A stretch of DNA of 33,272 nucleotides from positions 1-33,272 of the forward strand of contig JAUVRX010000008.1 in NCBI GenBank assembly GCA_030597375.1, given 5' to 3'. The stretch's first letter is position 1; each line of letters starts with the position of its first letter. Positions 1-9,572 of this stretch are shown in pieces. A program made the position numbers and the translations under genes. Under the pieces are notes generated by a model. That model had not been told where the DNA came from. It made no database searches and saw nothing but the letters and a program-made list of their open reading frames with translations. The stretch comes from Acidobacteriota bacterium (GTDB lineage: Bacteria > Acidobacteriota > Thermoanaerobaculia > Multivoradales > JAHEKO01).

Positions 1-110
1 GCTCTCGAAGCGATGGAGAGTCTAGCAGTACCCACCACTCGCGGCTGTGCCACGTTCCACGCAGTCGGATGGCACCGAGGTTACAATCGGGGCAGGACTG
101 AGCTCCATCC

Positions 111-992
111 ATGTCGCTGCCACTGGTCTCATTGTTTCTGGTTCTGGGCTGCGCGATCGGCTTCGCGGGGGCGGATCTTCTCCGCAAGGTTCTGTCGCAC
201 AGAATCCGCCCTTTCCCGCTTCTCTTGGCACTGGCCGCAGGCATGAGCCCGGCTTTCGTCGCCTGGTGGATGTGGAGCGGGGCTGCGTCTCCCTCGGCGG
301 GCTATTGGGTCCCTGGTCTGGCTTCCGTGCTGCTCAATGTCGTGGCCAATCTCATCTTCCTGGAGGCGATTCGGATCTCTCCCTTGAGCCTGACGATTCC
401 GATGCTTTCGCTGACGCCGGTTTTTACATCGCTGCTCGCCATTCCTCTTCTGGGCGAGCGTCCCGGGCGCCTCGATTGGCTCGGTATCGTGGCCGTGGTC
501 CTCGGTGCCTTCTGGCTGAACCTGGATCGTGGCGGGACCGGCTCGGGTGACCCGATCTGGAGACGCCTGGGCAAGGAGCGCGGCAGCCTGCTCATGGTTC
601 TGGTGGCCGCCTTGTGGTCGTTGGCCCTACCTCTGGACAAGCTGGCTGTCAGCCATGCTAGCGTTCCTGCGCACGGTACGATTCTGAACACCGGGGTCGC
701 TCTGGTCATGGTGGCCTTGCTCCTCCTGCGCCTCGGGGAGGGTAGCGTGCGTGAAATTCCCCGCTGGCCGGGTCTGGTGGCTGCGCTGGTCGGTGTGAGC
801 GTTGTTGCGCTGGCTCTGCAACTCGTGGCAATCACCCAGGTCTGGGTGGGTTTGGTGGAGACTCTCAAACGAGCCGTAGGTTCGATACTGGCTCTGGTGT
901 CGGGTTGGCTCTTCTTTGGCGAGCGGGTTGATGTCCAGCAGGTGCTGGCGGTCCTTCTGATGGGCGTTGGGGTCGCCGTCGTCCTGCTTTGA
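111..992 (+). CDS. EamA/DMT-family membrane transporter
   Basis: 293 aa hydrophobic ORF with about 10 predicted TM stretches and two EamA-like halves (e.g. 'LTPVFTSLLAIPLLGERPGRLDWLGIVAVVLGAFWL' and 'GSILALVSGWLFFGERVDVQQVLAVLLMGVGVAVVLL'). Confidence 0.85.
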   Translation: MSLPLVSLFLVLGCAIGFAGADLLRKVLSHRIRPFPLLLALAAGMSPAFVAWWMWSGAASPSAGYWVPGLASVLLNVVANLIFLEAIRISPLSLTIPMLSLTPVFTSLLAIPLLGERPGRLDWLGIVAVVLGAFWLNLDRGGTGSGDPIWRRLGKERGSLLMVLVAALWSLALPLDKLAVSHASVPAHGTILNTGVALVMVALLLLRLGEGSVREIPRWPGLVAALVGVSVVALALQLVAITQVWVGLVETLKRAVGSILALVSGWLFFGERVDVQQVLAVLLMGVGVAVVLL

Positions 993-1013
993 GTCCAGGG
1001 CTTCGACCCGGAG

Positions 1014-2195
1014 TCAAGATCGGGGCCATTGGCGTTGGAGACGTCGGGTGGACTCCCAATGGGCCTCCAACTCGGAGAGGGAGTCCCCTCCCAGCTTTTC
1101 CAGAAGAGCGTCGGCGAGCACCAGGGCGAGCATGGCTTCGGCGATGACCCCGGCCGCCGGCAACGCTGTGACGTCGCTGCGCTCGTATTGAGAGATTCGG
1201 GGTTCCTTGGTGTCGAGATCGACAGAGGGCAGGCCCTTGGCCAGTGTGGAGATGGGCTTCATGTAGGCGGTGACGACGACATCTTGACCGTTGGTGATGC
1301 CGCCTTCGGTGCCTCCGGCGCGGTTGCTGGAACGCTGCCACCCGAGATCCTGGTGGAAAGCGATCGGGTCGTGGGCCATGTTTCCGAAGCCGCGGCTGAC
1401 CTGGAGTGCGCTACCCATTTCCACGGCCTTGACCGCCGGCACCGACATGACGGCCTGGGCGATCCGACCGTCGAGCTTCTCGCTCCACTGCACATGGGAG
1501 CCGAGGCCGACGGGCACGTTGTGGGCGATGGCGGTGACGCTACCGCCCAGGGTGTCGCCCTCCTGCTTGGCTTTGTCCACCAGCTCTACCATCTCCTTCT
1601 CGAGCTCGGGATAGGCGGCCCGCAGGGGTGATCCATCGTCCATGGATTCAAGATCGGCCCAGGAGGGTACCGGGCGATCGAGCCCGACGGGCCCGAGGGA
1701 TCGGACCCCACTCTTGATCTCGACGCCGAATCGAGCCAGAAGCTGCCGGGCGATGGCGCCTGCCGCCACCCGTGCCGCCGTCTCGCGAGCCGAGGCCCGC
1801 TCCAGCACGTCTCGGAGGTCTCGCCGCGCGTATTTCAAGCCACCGGCCAGATCGGCGTGTCCAGGCCGGGGAGATCGGAGTCTTCGCTGTTCCGCCTTGT
1901 CAGCATCGACCTCGAGGGGATCCATGACCGTCTGCCAGTTCTCGAAGTCGCGGTTGGGTATCCACATGCAGATCGGCGAACCGAGGGTCTCACCACCGCG
2001 CAGGCCACCCCTAAATTCGATCTCGTCCTGCTCGATCTGCATCCGGCGGCCTCTTCCGTAGCCGTGCTGTCTGCGGCGCAGCTCCTGCTGGAGCCGATCT
2101 CGATCGATCTTCAGGCCGGCTGGCATCCCGCAGAGGATGGCCGTTAGGCCGGGGCCGTGGCTCTCTCCCGCCGTCGTCAGTTGGATTCGCCGCAT
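1014..2195 (-). CDS. aroC: Chorismate synthase
   Basis: N-terminus 'TTAGESHGPGLTAILCGMPAGL', 'RRQHGYGRGRRMQIEQDEIEFRGG', 'RPGHADLAGGLKY' and 'RASARETAARVAAGAIA' are chorismate synthase signatures. Confidence 0.96.
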   Translation of the reverse strand: MRRIQLTTAGESHGPGLTAILCGMPAGLKIDRDRLQQELRRRQHGYGRGRRMQIEQDEIEFRGGLRGGETLGSPICMWIPNRDFENWQTVMDPLEVDADKAEQRRLRSPRPGHADLAGGLKYARRDLRDVLERASARETAARVAAGAIARQLLARFGVEIKSGVRSLGPVGLDRPVPSWADLESMDDGSPLRAAYPELEKEMVELVDKAKQEGDTLGGSVTAIAHNVPVGLGSHVQWSEKLDGRIAQAVMSVPAVKAVEMGSALQVSRGFGNMAHDPIAFHQDLGWQRSSNRAGGTEGGITNGQDVVVTAYMKPISTLAKGLPSVDLDTKEPRISQYERSDVTALPAAGVIAEAMLALVLADALLEKLGGDSLSELEAHWESTRRLQRQWPRS

Positions 2196-2210
2196 TTCTC
2201 AATCAGCCTA

Positions 2211-2648
2211 TCAAGAGTCCGCGCCCATGGATGGGGCCGCCAGTCGGCGGAAAGGCTCCCTCAGGGGTTCGGGGGTCCGGCAGAGGCGGCCGGTCTCGGC
2301 CTCCACCCAGACATGTTCGGTGATGCCGGTCGCCAGGAGCTCTTCGCCCCGCCTTACTTCGTAGGCGAAGCGGAGTCGGCGACTGGCGAGCTCGGCCAAC
2401 CAGGCATCGATGCTCAGCGTGTCGCCGTAGCGTGCTGCACGGCGATAGCCGACTTGGCAAGAGGTCACCATCAGGTGATAGCCGAGGTCCTCGATCTGAT
2501 GGTAATGGAAGCCGGAAAGGGTGCAGAGTCGAGTCCGCGCGAGCTCGAACCAGACCAGGTAGTTGGCATGGTGAACAATGCCCATCTGATCCGTCTCGGC
2601 GTAGCGGACCTCGATCTCGGTCGTGGAACGGACGGGATCTTGCGGCAT
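2211..2648 (-). CDS. Acyl-CoA thioesterase, YbgC/4HBT hotdog family
   Basis: From 'MPQDPVRSTTEIEVRYAETDQMGIVHHANYLVWFELART': the YAETDxMGxVHHxNYxxWFExxR motif. The ATG overlaps the upstream glycosyltransferase stop (ATGA), so the longer 2211..3143 ORF start is not used. Confidence 0.9.
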   Translation of the reverse strand: MPQDPVRSTTEIEVRYAETDQMGIVHHANYLVWFELARTRLCTLSGFHYHQIEDLGYHLMVTSCQVGYRRAARYGDTLSIDAWLAELASRRLRFAYEVRRGEELLATGITEHVWVEAETGRLCRTPEPLREPFRRLAAPSMGADS

Positions 2649-3376
2649 CACGCAATACTGTAACGCAGCACGGTCCAGAGAATCTTGTAACCCGCCAGAA
2701 GGGTGCCTCGCAGGGTGCCGGTGATCTTGGAGACGCCGACCCGTTTTCTGTAGCTGACCGGGACCTCGGTGACCCTCAGTCCCCGGCGCAGGGCCTTGAC
2801 CTGCATCTCGGCGGTCCATCCGAAGTCCGGATCCGACATCTCCAGGCTCTCCAGTGCCGACCAGGTGATGGCACGGAACGGTCCGAGGTCGGTGAATCGG
2901 TGGCCATAGAGGACGCGAATCAACGTGCAGGCTATGAGATTGCCGGCTCGCGCCTGGGGAAGCAGAGCCCCCGGCTCTCTTTTCCCCAACACGCGGGAGC
3001 CGACGACGAGATCGAACCCGCCTTCGAGAATCGGGGCCACCACAGTGGGGAGCTCCTCGGGGTGGTCGGAGAAGTCGGCGTCGAGAAAGACGACGATGTC
3101 GGCAGGTCCGTGGTGGCGCAGGTAGTGGAGTCCGCCGAGGCAAGCGCTGCCGTACCCGGGCCGAACTTCGGTGACGATCTGGGCACCGCCGGCAGCTGCG
3201 ACCTTCGGTGTGGCATCGGTGGAGTTGTTGTCGACCACCACGACACGAGATACCGGAGGCCGCGGAATCGCCCCCAGAACCAGGGGCAGCGAAGCCTCCT
3301 CGTTGAAGGCCGGGATGACCACGTCGATGGTGGGAGATTCGGATGGCATTCGGAAGGCAGAAGAAGGGGCCTTCAA
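2648..3376 (-). CDS. Glycosyltransferase family 2 (dolichol-phosphate mannosyltransferase-like)
   Basis: 'IDVVIPAFNEEASLPLVLGAIP', 'VVVVDNNSTDAT', 'VVFLDADFSDHPEELP' are GT-A GT2 motifs. Start is TTG at 3376 or the internal ATG at 3349. Confidence 0.9.
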   Translation of the reverse strand: MKAPSSAFRMPSESPTIDVVIPAFNEEASLPLVLGAIPRPPVSRVVVVDNNSTDATPKVAAAGGAQIVTEVRPGYGSACLGGLHYLRHHGPADIVVFLDADFSDHPEELPTVVAPILEGGFDLVVGSRVLGKREPGALLPQARAGNLIACTLIRVLYGHRFTDLGPFRAITWSALESLEMSDPDFGWTAEMQVKALRRGLRVTEVPVSYRKRVGVSKITGTLRGTLLAGYKILWTVLRYSIA

Positions 3377-3411
3377 GCCCTGCAGTACGTTATATCATTG
3401 CTGCGGTCGTC

Positions 3412-3434
3412 GCGGGGGCGTTTGGCGCCCCCGC
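3412..3434 (+). promoter_or_regulatory. Perfect 9-bp GC hairpin in the leader upstream of hisS
   Basis: Arms GCGGGGGCG (3412-3420) and CGCCCCCGC (3426-3434) around loop TTTGG, 45 nt before the hisS ATG. No following T-run, so not a typical intrinsic terminator. Confidence 0.4.
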
Positions 3435-3479
3435 AACAGCATTTAGCGACGCCGACCGATCGATGGAGAGCTGAAGAGA

Positions 3480-4742
3480 ATGGGACAAAGAATCCAGGCA
3501 GTCAAGGGGACCCGCGACCTGTTGCCGCCGGAAACAGCGGTCTGGACAGCGGTGGAAAGGGCAGCGCGAGAAACCTTTGGGGCCTACGGCTACTCTGAGA
3601 TCCGGACTCCCATTCTGGAGGACACGGAGCTCTTCGTACGCTCCGTTGGTGAGAGCACGGACATCGTCGGCAAGGAGATGTATACCTTCACGGATCGCAA
3701 AGGGCGCAGCCTTTCGCTGCGCCCGGAAAGTACGGCCTCGGTGGCTCGAGCGTTCGTACAGCACGGGATGCACAACGCTCCGTTGCCGCTCAAGGTGTAT
3801 TACATCGGGCCGCACTTTCGCTACGAGCGGCCCCAGAAGGGCCGCTACCGCCAGTTCCATCAGATCGGGGCCGAGCTCCTGGGGGATGCTGGACCCCAGA
3901 GCGACGGCGAGGTGATCCTGATGTTGGTGCGGTTCTTGTCCGTCCTGGGGTTCGAGGGGCTTGTCGTGCAGCTGAACACCGTCGGAGACGAGGAGTCGAG
4001 AGAGGCCTATAGAAAGGGCCTGCTGGACTACCTGGAGCCGCAGCGAGGGGCCTTGAGCCCTGACAGCCAAAGGCGGTTGACCTCCAATCCGCTCAGGATC
4101 CTGGATTCCAAGGATCCAGCGGACCACAGCCTGCTCGAAGGAGCTCCGCAGCTCAGGGAGTTCCTGAATTCCGAGAGCCGAGAGCATTTCGAGGCTGTCT
4201 GCGGGATGTTGGATCGGCATGGAGTCGCCTACTCGATCGAATCTCGTCTGGTGCGCGGCCTCGACTACTACACCCGAACCGTGTTCGAGATCATCTCGGA
4301 GGGACTCGGGGCCCAGGACGCCATCGTCGGCGGTGGCCGTTACGATGGCCTGATCGAGGAGCTCGGGGGGCAACCGTTGCCAGGAATCGGCTTCGCCATC
4401 GGTGAGGATCGTCTGATCGACGTGCTGCCGAATCGGTTCCGGGAGGCGGCCCAGACGACGTCTCTCGTGTCCGTCACTGCGGTGCCTCCCGTCCCGGCGG
4501 CGGAGGCGCTGATCCTGGCGGAACAGCTGCGCGATGAGAATCTGCCGATACTCGCCGAGTTGGCCGATCGGTCGCTCAAATCGGCTCTCAAGCGGGCCCA
4601 TCGAGCGGGCGTCAAGTGGGTGGTCCTGATCGGAGAGCAGGAGCAGGAGAACGGCACGGTGGCGGTGCGAGATCTCGAACAGGGAAGTCAGGAGACGATG
4701 CCTCGTGAAGATCTCGTGAGCTACCTGGGGGGATCGCGATGA
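3480..4742 (+). CDS. hisS: Histidyl-tRNA synthetase
   Basis: 'QAVKGTRDLLPPE', class II motif 2 'GPHFRYERPQKGRYRQFHQIGAE', HisA motif 'LVRGLDYYTRTVFE' and 'GGGRYDGLIEELGG'. Confidence 0.97.
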   Translation: MGQRIQAVKGTRDLLPPETAVWTAVERAARETFGAYGYSEIRTPILEDTELFVRSVGESTDIVGKEMYTFTDRKGRSLSLRPESTASVARAFVQHGMHNAPLPLKVYYIGPHFRYERPQKGRYRQFHQIGAELLGDAGPQSDGEVILMLVRFLSVLGFEGLVVQLNTVGDEESREAYRKGLLDYLEPQRGALSPDSQRRLTSNPLRILDSKDPADHSLLEGAPQLREFLNSESREHFEAVCGMLDRHGVAYSIESRLVRGLDYYTRTVFEIISEGLGAQDAIVGGGRYDGLIEELGGQPLPGIGFAIGEDRLIDVLPNRFREAAQTTSLVSVTAVPPVPAAEALILAEQLRDENLPILAELADRSLKSALKRAHRAGVKWVVLIGEQEQENGTVAVRDLEQGSQETMPREDLVSYLGGSR

Positions 4743-6538
4743 AGCGGCGTGGGACAGGGACGATTGCCGTCGAAGATGTTGGAAGTCGGGTGAGGTTGCA
4801 GGCCTGGGTCCGCCGCCGAAGGGATCTCGGAGGGCTGATCTTCCTGCAGCTGCGAGACAATTCCGGGGTCGTTCAGGTGGTTGTCAGGCCGGATGAGCAG
4901 CCGGAGGTGGCCGAGAGTCTCGATGCGGTGCGCCTCGAATGGGTGGTGGACGTCGAAGGGGTCGTGGAGAGGCGCTCGCCGGAGAACATCAATCCGGAGA
5001 TGGAGACAGGCGAGGTCGAAGTGATCCTGGATCGGGCAGAGGTCCTGTCCCGGTCGGATCCTTTGCCCTTCGCGGTCGAAGGAGAGGTCGATGCCACCGA
5101 GGAGACCCGACTCCGGTATCGCTTCCTGGATCTTCGTCGGAGTGAGCTGCAGAGCAACCTGCGGCTGCGGCACAGGGTCACGATGGAGATTCTGAAGCAC
5201 TTCGACGAGCGCGGCTTCGTCAACGTCGAGACACCGATTCTCACCCGTTCGACTCCCGAGGGGGCCAGGGACTACCTCGTTCCGAGCCGGGTTCATCATG
5301 GTTCCCTGTATGCCCTGCCGCAATCGCCACAGCTGTTCAAGCAGATCCTCATGGTCGCTGGGCTGGATCGTTACGTTCAGATCGCCCGCTGCTTCCGGGA
5401 CGAGGATCTGCGTGCCGATCGGCAACCGGAGTTCACCCAGGTCGATGTGGAGATATCCTTCCCGACCGAGGATGATATTTTCGAGCTCATCGAGAGTCTG
5501 TTCGCCAGGATCTTCCCCATCGTCGGCATAGACCCCGAGGTCCCCTTTCCACGGTTGACTCACGAGGAGGCGATCCGCCGGTTCGGGACGGACCGACCAG
5601 ATCTGCGGTTCGAGATGGAGATTGGCGATCTCACGGATCTGTTGGCGGAGAGTGATTTTCGGGCCTTCCGCAAAGCCGCAGAGGACGGGGGGGTGATCCG
5701 CGGCATCAACCTGCCTTCGGCCGCGAAGAGCAGTCGAAGGCAGATCGACGAATGGGCCCAGGTGGCTCGGGCCCATGGCGCCGCAGGGGTGCTGACTCTC
5801 AAGAGAATCGAGGGTGAGCTCGAGTTTCAGGTCAAGGGCGTTCTGAGCCGGGAAGAGCTCCGCACGGTCGCCGATCGGCTCCACATGGCTGACGGGGATC
5901 TGGCCCTGCTGGTGGCGGGGCCTGGCGGCGTAGCATCGGCCGCCCTGGGATCGGTGCGGTTGAAAGCCGCCCACCAACTGGATCTCATACCGGCTGATCG
6001 GCACGCTTTTGTCTGGGTCACCGAGTTCCCACTACTCGAATGGGATGAAGGCTCGCAGCGCTGGTCCGCATGCCACCATCCATTCACGACCCCGGATCCA
6101 AGGGATCTGGACCGGCTGGAGACCGATCCGGGCAGTGTGCGGGCACGAGCCTACGATGTGGTGATGAACGGCATAGAGCTCGGCGGAGGATCCATAAGAA
6201 TCCATGACGCCGATCTCCAGCAGAGAGCGTTCGCAGCGTTGGGTATAGGCGCCGAGGAGGCCCGCTCGCGCTTCGGGTTCCTGTTGGATGCCTTGCGCTT
6301 CGGAGCACCGCCTCACGGTGGTGTGGCACTGGGCTTGGATCGCATCGTCATGGTGATGGCCGGTGCCTCGTCGATTCGGGATGTGATCGCCTTCCCGAAG
6401 ACGACATCGGCTACCTGTCTCATGACCGCAGCTCCGTCGCCGGTCGATGAGGCCCAGTTGTCGGAGTTGGGGATCGCGCTCACCGACACCGGGCATCCCG
6501 AGGATGAAGGAGAAGTGGGGAAAGACCTGGAATCTTGA
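4739..6538 (+). CDS. aspS: Aspartyl-tRNA synthetase (bacterial type with GAD insertion)
   Basis: 'VNVETPILTRSTPEGARDYLVPSRVHHGSLYALPQSPQLFKQ', 'CFRDEDLRADRQPEFTQVDVE', 'GVALGLDRIVMVMAGASSIRDVIAFPKT'. ATGA overlap with hisS. Confidence 0.97.
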   Translation: MKRRGTGTIAVEDVGSRVRLQAWVRRRRDLGGLIFLQLRDNSGVVQVVVRPDEQPEVAESLDAVRLEWVVDVEGVVERRSPENINPEMETGEVEVILDRAEVLSRSDPLPFAVEGEVDATEETRLRYRFLDLRRSELQSNLRLRHRVTMEILKHFDERGFVNVETPILTRSTPEGARDYLVPSRVHHGSLYALPQSPQLFKQILMVAGLDRYVQIARCFRDEDLRADRQPEFTQVDVEISFPTEDDIFELIESLFARIFPIVGIDPEVPFPRLTHEEAIRRFGTDRPDLRFEMEIGDLTDLLAESDFRAFRKAAEDGGVIRGINLPSAAKSSRRQIDEWAQVARAHGAAGVLTLKRIEGELEFQVKGVLSREELRTVADRLHMADGDLALLVAGPGGVASAALGSVRLKAAHQLDLIPADRHAFVWVTEFPLLEWDEGSQRWSACHHPFTTPDPRDLDRLETDPGSVRARAYDVVMNGIELGGGSIRIHDADLQQRAFAALGIGAEEARSRFGFLLDALRFGAPPHGGVALGLDRIVMVMAGASSIRDVIAFPKTTSATCLMTAAPSPVDEAQLSELGIALTDTGHPEDEGEVGKDLES

Positions 6539-7635
6539 CTCGTTTCGACTTGCGGCTTCGACATCCTACAGGCGAAACATCCATCTTGGTGGGTGATGGA
6601 ATCCTGGGCGACGAGACCACCGGTCTCCAGGAGTGGGTGAGGCAGCGAAGGGTCTTTCTGATCAGCTCCCCGTCCATTCTGGAGCTTCATTCTGTCGTTC
6701 TTCGGCCGCTTTCCGAGCGAGCTGCCAACTGGCACGTTCTCGAGGTCCCCGAAGGTGAGGATGCCAAGAGCGTCGGCGTCGCGGCGGGCCTGTGGGGCGA
6801 AATGCTCGAGGCCGGGGCCAAGCGGGATAGTCGGGTCGTCGCCTTCGGCGGCGGCAGCGTCGGAGATCTAGCCGGCTTTGTTGCCGGTTGCTACATGCGG
6901 GGCCTCGAGTATGTGCAGGTGCCGACGACCCTGCTGGCACAGGTAGACGCTTCTGTTGGCGGCAAGACAGCCGTCAACCTGGTGCGGGCCAAGAACAGCG
7001 TCGGCCTGTTCAACCATCCGTGGCGAGTTGTAGCGGACACACGCTTGCTGGCGACACTGCCGCTCGAGGAATTGCGCTCGGGCCTGATGGAGGTTGTGAA
7101 GATGGCGGTCCTCTCCGATTCCGAGCTCTTCTCGGTGCTGGAGAGAGATCTGGAGGATCTTCTCGAAGGTGACCCGGCGATCCTGACTCCGGTGGTAGCC
7201 GCTGCAGTACAGGCGAAGATCGACATCGTCGAGCGAGATCCGACGGAAAGAAGTGAGCGGATGCTGCTGAATCTGGGGCACACCCTTGGCCATGCGCTCG
7301 AAGCGGGTCTCGACTATCAGTTTCTTCGACATGGTGAAGCGGTGGGTTATGGCATTCTGTTCGCCGTTCGGCTGGCCGAAGAGCGCAACTTGTCGGTCGA
7401 CACTGCGAACCGGATTCGGCGGTTGGTCGAGCGATTCGAGCTGCCCAGGTTGCCGGTCCTGGATCCCGACGCGCTCATGCGACTCATCTGCCGAGACAAG
7501 AAGGTCAATGAAGGTGGTTGGCGCTGGGTTCTGCCGGTGGATCTGGGCGGTTGCGAGATCGTCTCGGATCTCACCGAGGCGGTGGTCAGGCGGGAGCTGG
7601 AGGCCTTTCTGGCAGAGCTCGAGTCGGCTCGGTAG
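6535..7635 (+). CDS. aroB: 3-dehydroquinate synthase
   Basis: 'VVAFGGGSVGDLAGFVAGCYMRGLEYVQVPTTLLAQVDASVGGKTAVNL', 'NLGHTLGHALE', 'RHGEAVGYGI'. TTG start overlaps the aspS TGA. Confidence 0.95.
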   Translation: MTRFDLRLRHPTGETSILVGDGILGDETTGLQEWVRQRRVFLISSPSILELHSVVLRPLSERAANWHVLEVPEGEDAKSVGVAAGLWGEMLEAGAKRDSRVVAFGGGSVGDLAGFVAGCYMRGLEYVQVPTTLLAQVDASVGGKTAVNLVRAKNSVGLFNHPWRVVADTRLLATLPLEELRSGLMEVVKMAVLSDSELFSVLERDLEDLLEGDPAILTPVVAAAVQAKIDIVERDPTERSERMLLNLGHTLGHALEAGLDYQFLRHGEAVGYGILFAVRLAEERNLSVDTANRIRRLVERFELPRLPVLDPDALMRLICRDKKVNEGGWRWVLPVDLGGCEIVSDLTEAVVRRELEAFLAELESAR

Positions 7636-7700
7636 GGATCCCTGATCCAGGTGGCTGGCTGCTGTGAAATGCGGCACGGGGAAACGGTCAGGTCCAGGTC

Positions 7701-7706
7701 TATAAT
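7701..7706 (+). promoter_or_regulatory. Candidate sigma70 -10 hexamer TATAAT upstream of the HD-GYP gene
   Basis: Perfect TATAAT in a GC-rich 149-bp intergenic gap, 78 nt before the ATG at 7785. No convincing -35 seen. Confidence 0.4.
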
Positions 7707-7784
7707 CGGCGCGGTGGTTCGTTTCGGCAGCCGGCTGGCGGCTCCGAATTGCTCCTTTGTCACGCCTGGAAAGGCTAGTGGGAA

Positions 7785-9548
7785 ATGGCATCTCTGCTCA
7801 GCATCGTCAAGCGCATGAAGCTCAACCACTTCCTGTTCGCCTTGCTGCTGATTGCAGGGATCGTCCCACTGGCCCTCAGTAGCTTCCTGGTCATTCGCCA
7901 GAACCGCGAGATTCTGGAGACCCAGGAGAAGGGGTATCTGACTCGTTCGACTCAGGCCCTCTCGCAAGAGCTGGATCAGCATCTTTCCTCGACGCGGCGA
8001 CAGCTGACGCAGTTGGGTCACAGCCTGGTGGCGATCCCATCACGCCAGGGAATGGCCGAGAAGCTCCGTCAGCCCTGGGTGCAGGAATACCTTCGAGAGT
8101 TCCTCTCTTCGGATCCAAACCTGGTAGCCCTCCGGGTTCTGGGCCCCGACGGCGTCGGTCCCTACATCGCGGCGATCCGACAATCATCGAGTCTGAGGAC
8201 GCATCTCGATGAGGCTTTCGGGGAGGCTGATCTGGAGAGGCAGGTCGTCTACCGGTTCTTGACGCTCGAAGAGACCGCAGACCCTGTCGCGGTGCTGGCT
8301 GTTCCCATCACCGACTCGAGCGGGGAGCCGAATCTGTTCGTCGAGGGAGTGACCCGCCTTCGTAGGATGGAGACGCTCTTCCAGCAAGAGGCCCGCGGTG
8401 AGGTTTCGGTCTTCCTGATCGATAACCAGGGCGGCATTCTCTGGGGTGGAGAAGCGACGGAAGAGATGCGTCGGGCGGTGCGTCGGTCGCGTCTCGTTGG
8501 TGATTTCGTTCAGGCGCCTCTGAACATGACCCAGGAGTACTCACTCGTTCTCGACGGGCGTGAAGAGAGGATGTTGGGCAGGGTAGGTCCTGTCGAGGAG
8601 GCGGGATGGGGGGTGGTGATGCAGCGGCCCGCTGCCATCGCTCTGGCCGCGGTTCAGGAAATGGTCTTCAACACGGCGGTCTCGACGGCCGTGCTGATCG
8701 TCTTTGCTCTAGGCATCGCTGTCGCCGCAGCGCGTGGGGTGAGCCGCCCGATTCAGGAGTTGGCGGACACCACCCACCAGATTGCCGCTGGGAACTTCGG
8801 CCAGCGCGTCGAGCTCGGAATGGCCAGCCAGGAGATTCGCGACCTGGCCGACGACTTCAATCGCATGAGCGACCATGTGCGGAGTCATGTCGAGCAGCTC
8901 AAGCGTGCTGCCCAGATCAACAGGGATCTGTTCGTAGGGTCCATGCGATCGTTTGTGGCTGCGATCGACGCCAAGGACCCCTATACTCGTGGGCACTCCG
9001 AGCGAGTCGCGGCCTACAGCAGAACCATCTCCAAGTATCTGGGCCTGTCGGAGGAAGAGCGTCATCGAATCTGGGTTGGCGCACTGCTGCACGATGTGGG
9101 GAAGATCGGCATCGAGGATGTGATCCTGACGAAGGTGGACAGGCTCACCGATGCCGAGTACGAGGTCATGAAACAGCACCCGGCCATCGGTGCGCAGATC
9201 ATGAGCCGGATCGAGCAGCTGACGGAAATGATCCCGGCCATTCGGTGGCACCACGAGGCCTGGAACGGTCAGGGATACCCAGATGGTCTGCAGGGCGAGC
9301 AGATTCCCCTGTCGGCGCGAATCGTCGCCGTAGCAGACACCTTCGATGCCATCACCACCAACCGCCCCTATCAGAAGGCCTACGATACGGCCTTCGCAGT
9401 CGAGACCATCAGTAAGTTGGCCGGTAAGCGGTTCGATGTGAATGTAGTATCAGCATTCCATGACGCTTTCGAAGCCGGCCAGATCAGAAAACGTGAAGCG
9501 CCCTCGCCGGTCGCCGCGGCCGAAGCCAAAGCAGCCGTGGCCAATTGA
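7785..9548 (+). CDS. Membrane sensor with Cache-like periplasmic region, HAMP domain and HD-GYP domain (probable c-di-GMP phosphodiesterase)
   Basis: N-terminal TM, about 250 aa extracytoplasmic region, second TM, HAMP 'SRPIQELADTTHQIAAGNFGQRVEL', then 'GHSERVAAYSRTI', 'ALLHDVGKIGI', 'HHEAWNGQGYPDGLQGEQIPLSARIVAVADTFDAITTNRPY'. Confidence 0.92.
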   Translation: MASLLSIVKRMKLNHFLFALLLIAGIVPLALSSFLVIRQNREILETQEKGYLTRSTQALSQELDQHLSSTRRQLTQLGHSLVAIPSRQGMAEKLRQPWVQEYLREFLSSDPNLVALRVLGPDGVGPYIAAIRQSSSLRTHLDEAFGEADLERQVVYRFLTLEETADPVAVLAVPITDSSGEPNLFVEGVTRLRRMETLFQQEARGEVSVFLIDNQGGILWGGEATEEMRRAVRRSRLVGDFVQAPLNMTQEYSLVLDGREERMLGRVGPVEEAGWGVVMQRPAAIALAAVQEMVFNTAVSTAVLIVFALGIAVAAARGVSRPIQELADTTHQIAAGNFGQRVELGMASQEIRDLADDFNRMSDHVRSHVEQLKRAAQINRDLFVGSMRSFVAAIDAKDPYTRGHSERVAAYSRTISKYLGLSEEERHRIWVGALLHDVGKIGIEDVILTKVDRLTDAEYEVMKQHPAIGAQIMSRIEQLTEMIPAIRWHHEAWNGQGYPDGLQGEQIPLSARIVAVADTFDAITTNRPYQKAYDTAFAVETISKLAGKRFDVNVVSAFHDAFEAGQIRKREAPSPVAAAEAKAAVAN

Positions 9549-9572
9549 CCGATCTCCCCAGGGCCGTTAGCT

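Noticed and set aside
47-550. 167-aa plus ORF overlapping the DMT transporter
   Set aside because: Out-of-frame shadow of the EamA gene, Ser/Arg/Gly-rich without motifs.
3377-3479. T-box riboswitch in front of hisS
   Set aside because: Gap is too short (103 bp) and shows only one GC hairpin; no T-box TGGNACC sequence or antiterminator seen.
3390-4601. 403-aa minus-strand ORF antisense to hisS
   Set aside because: Mirrors the real hisS frame in high-GC DNA; composition rich in R/Q/H/P/L with no recognisable motif. Same applies to 4721..6004, 6868..7791, 9955..11466, 20346..21548 and 22984..24324 minus.
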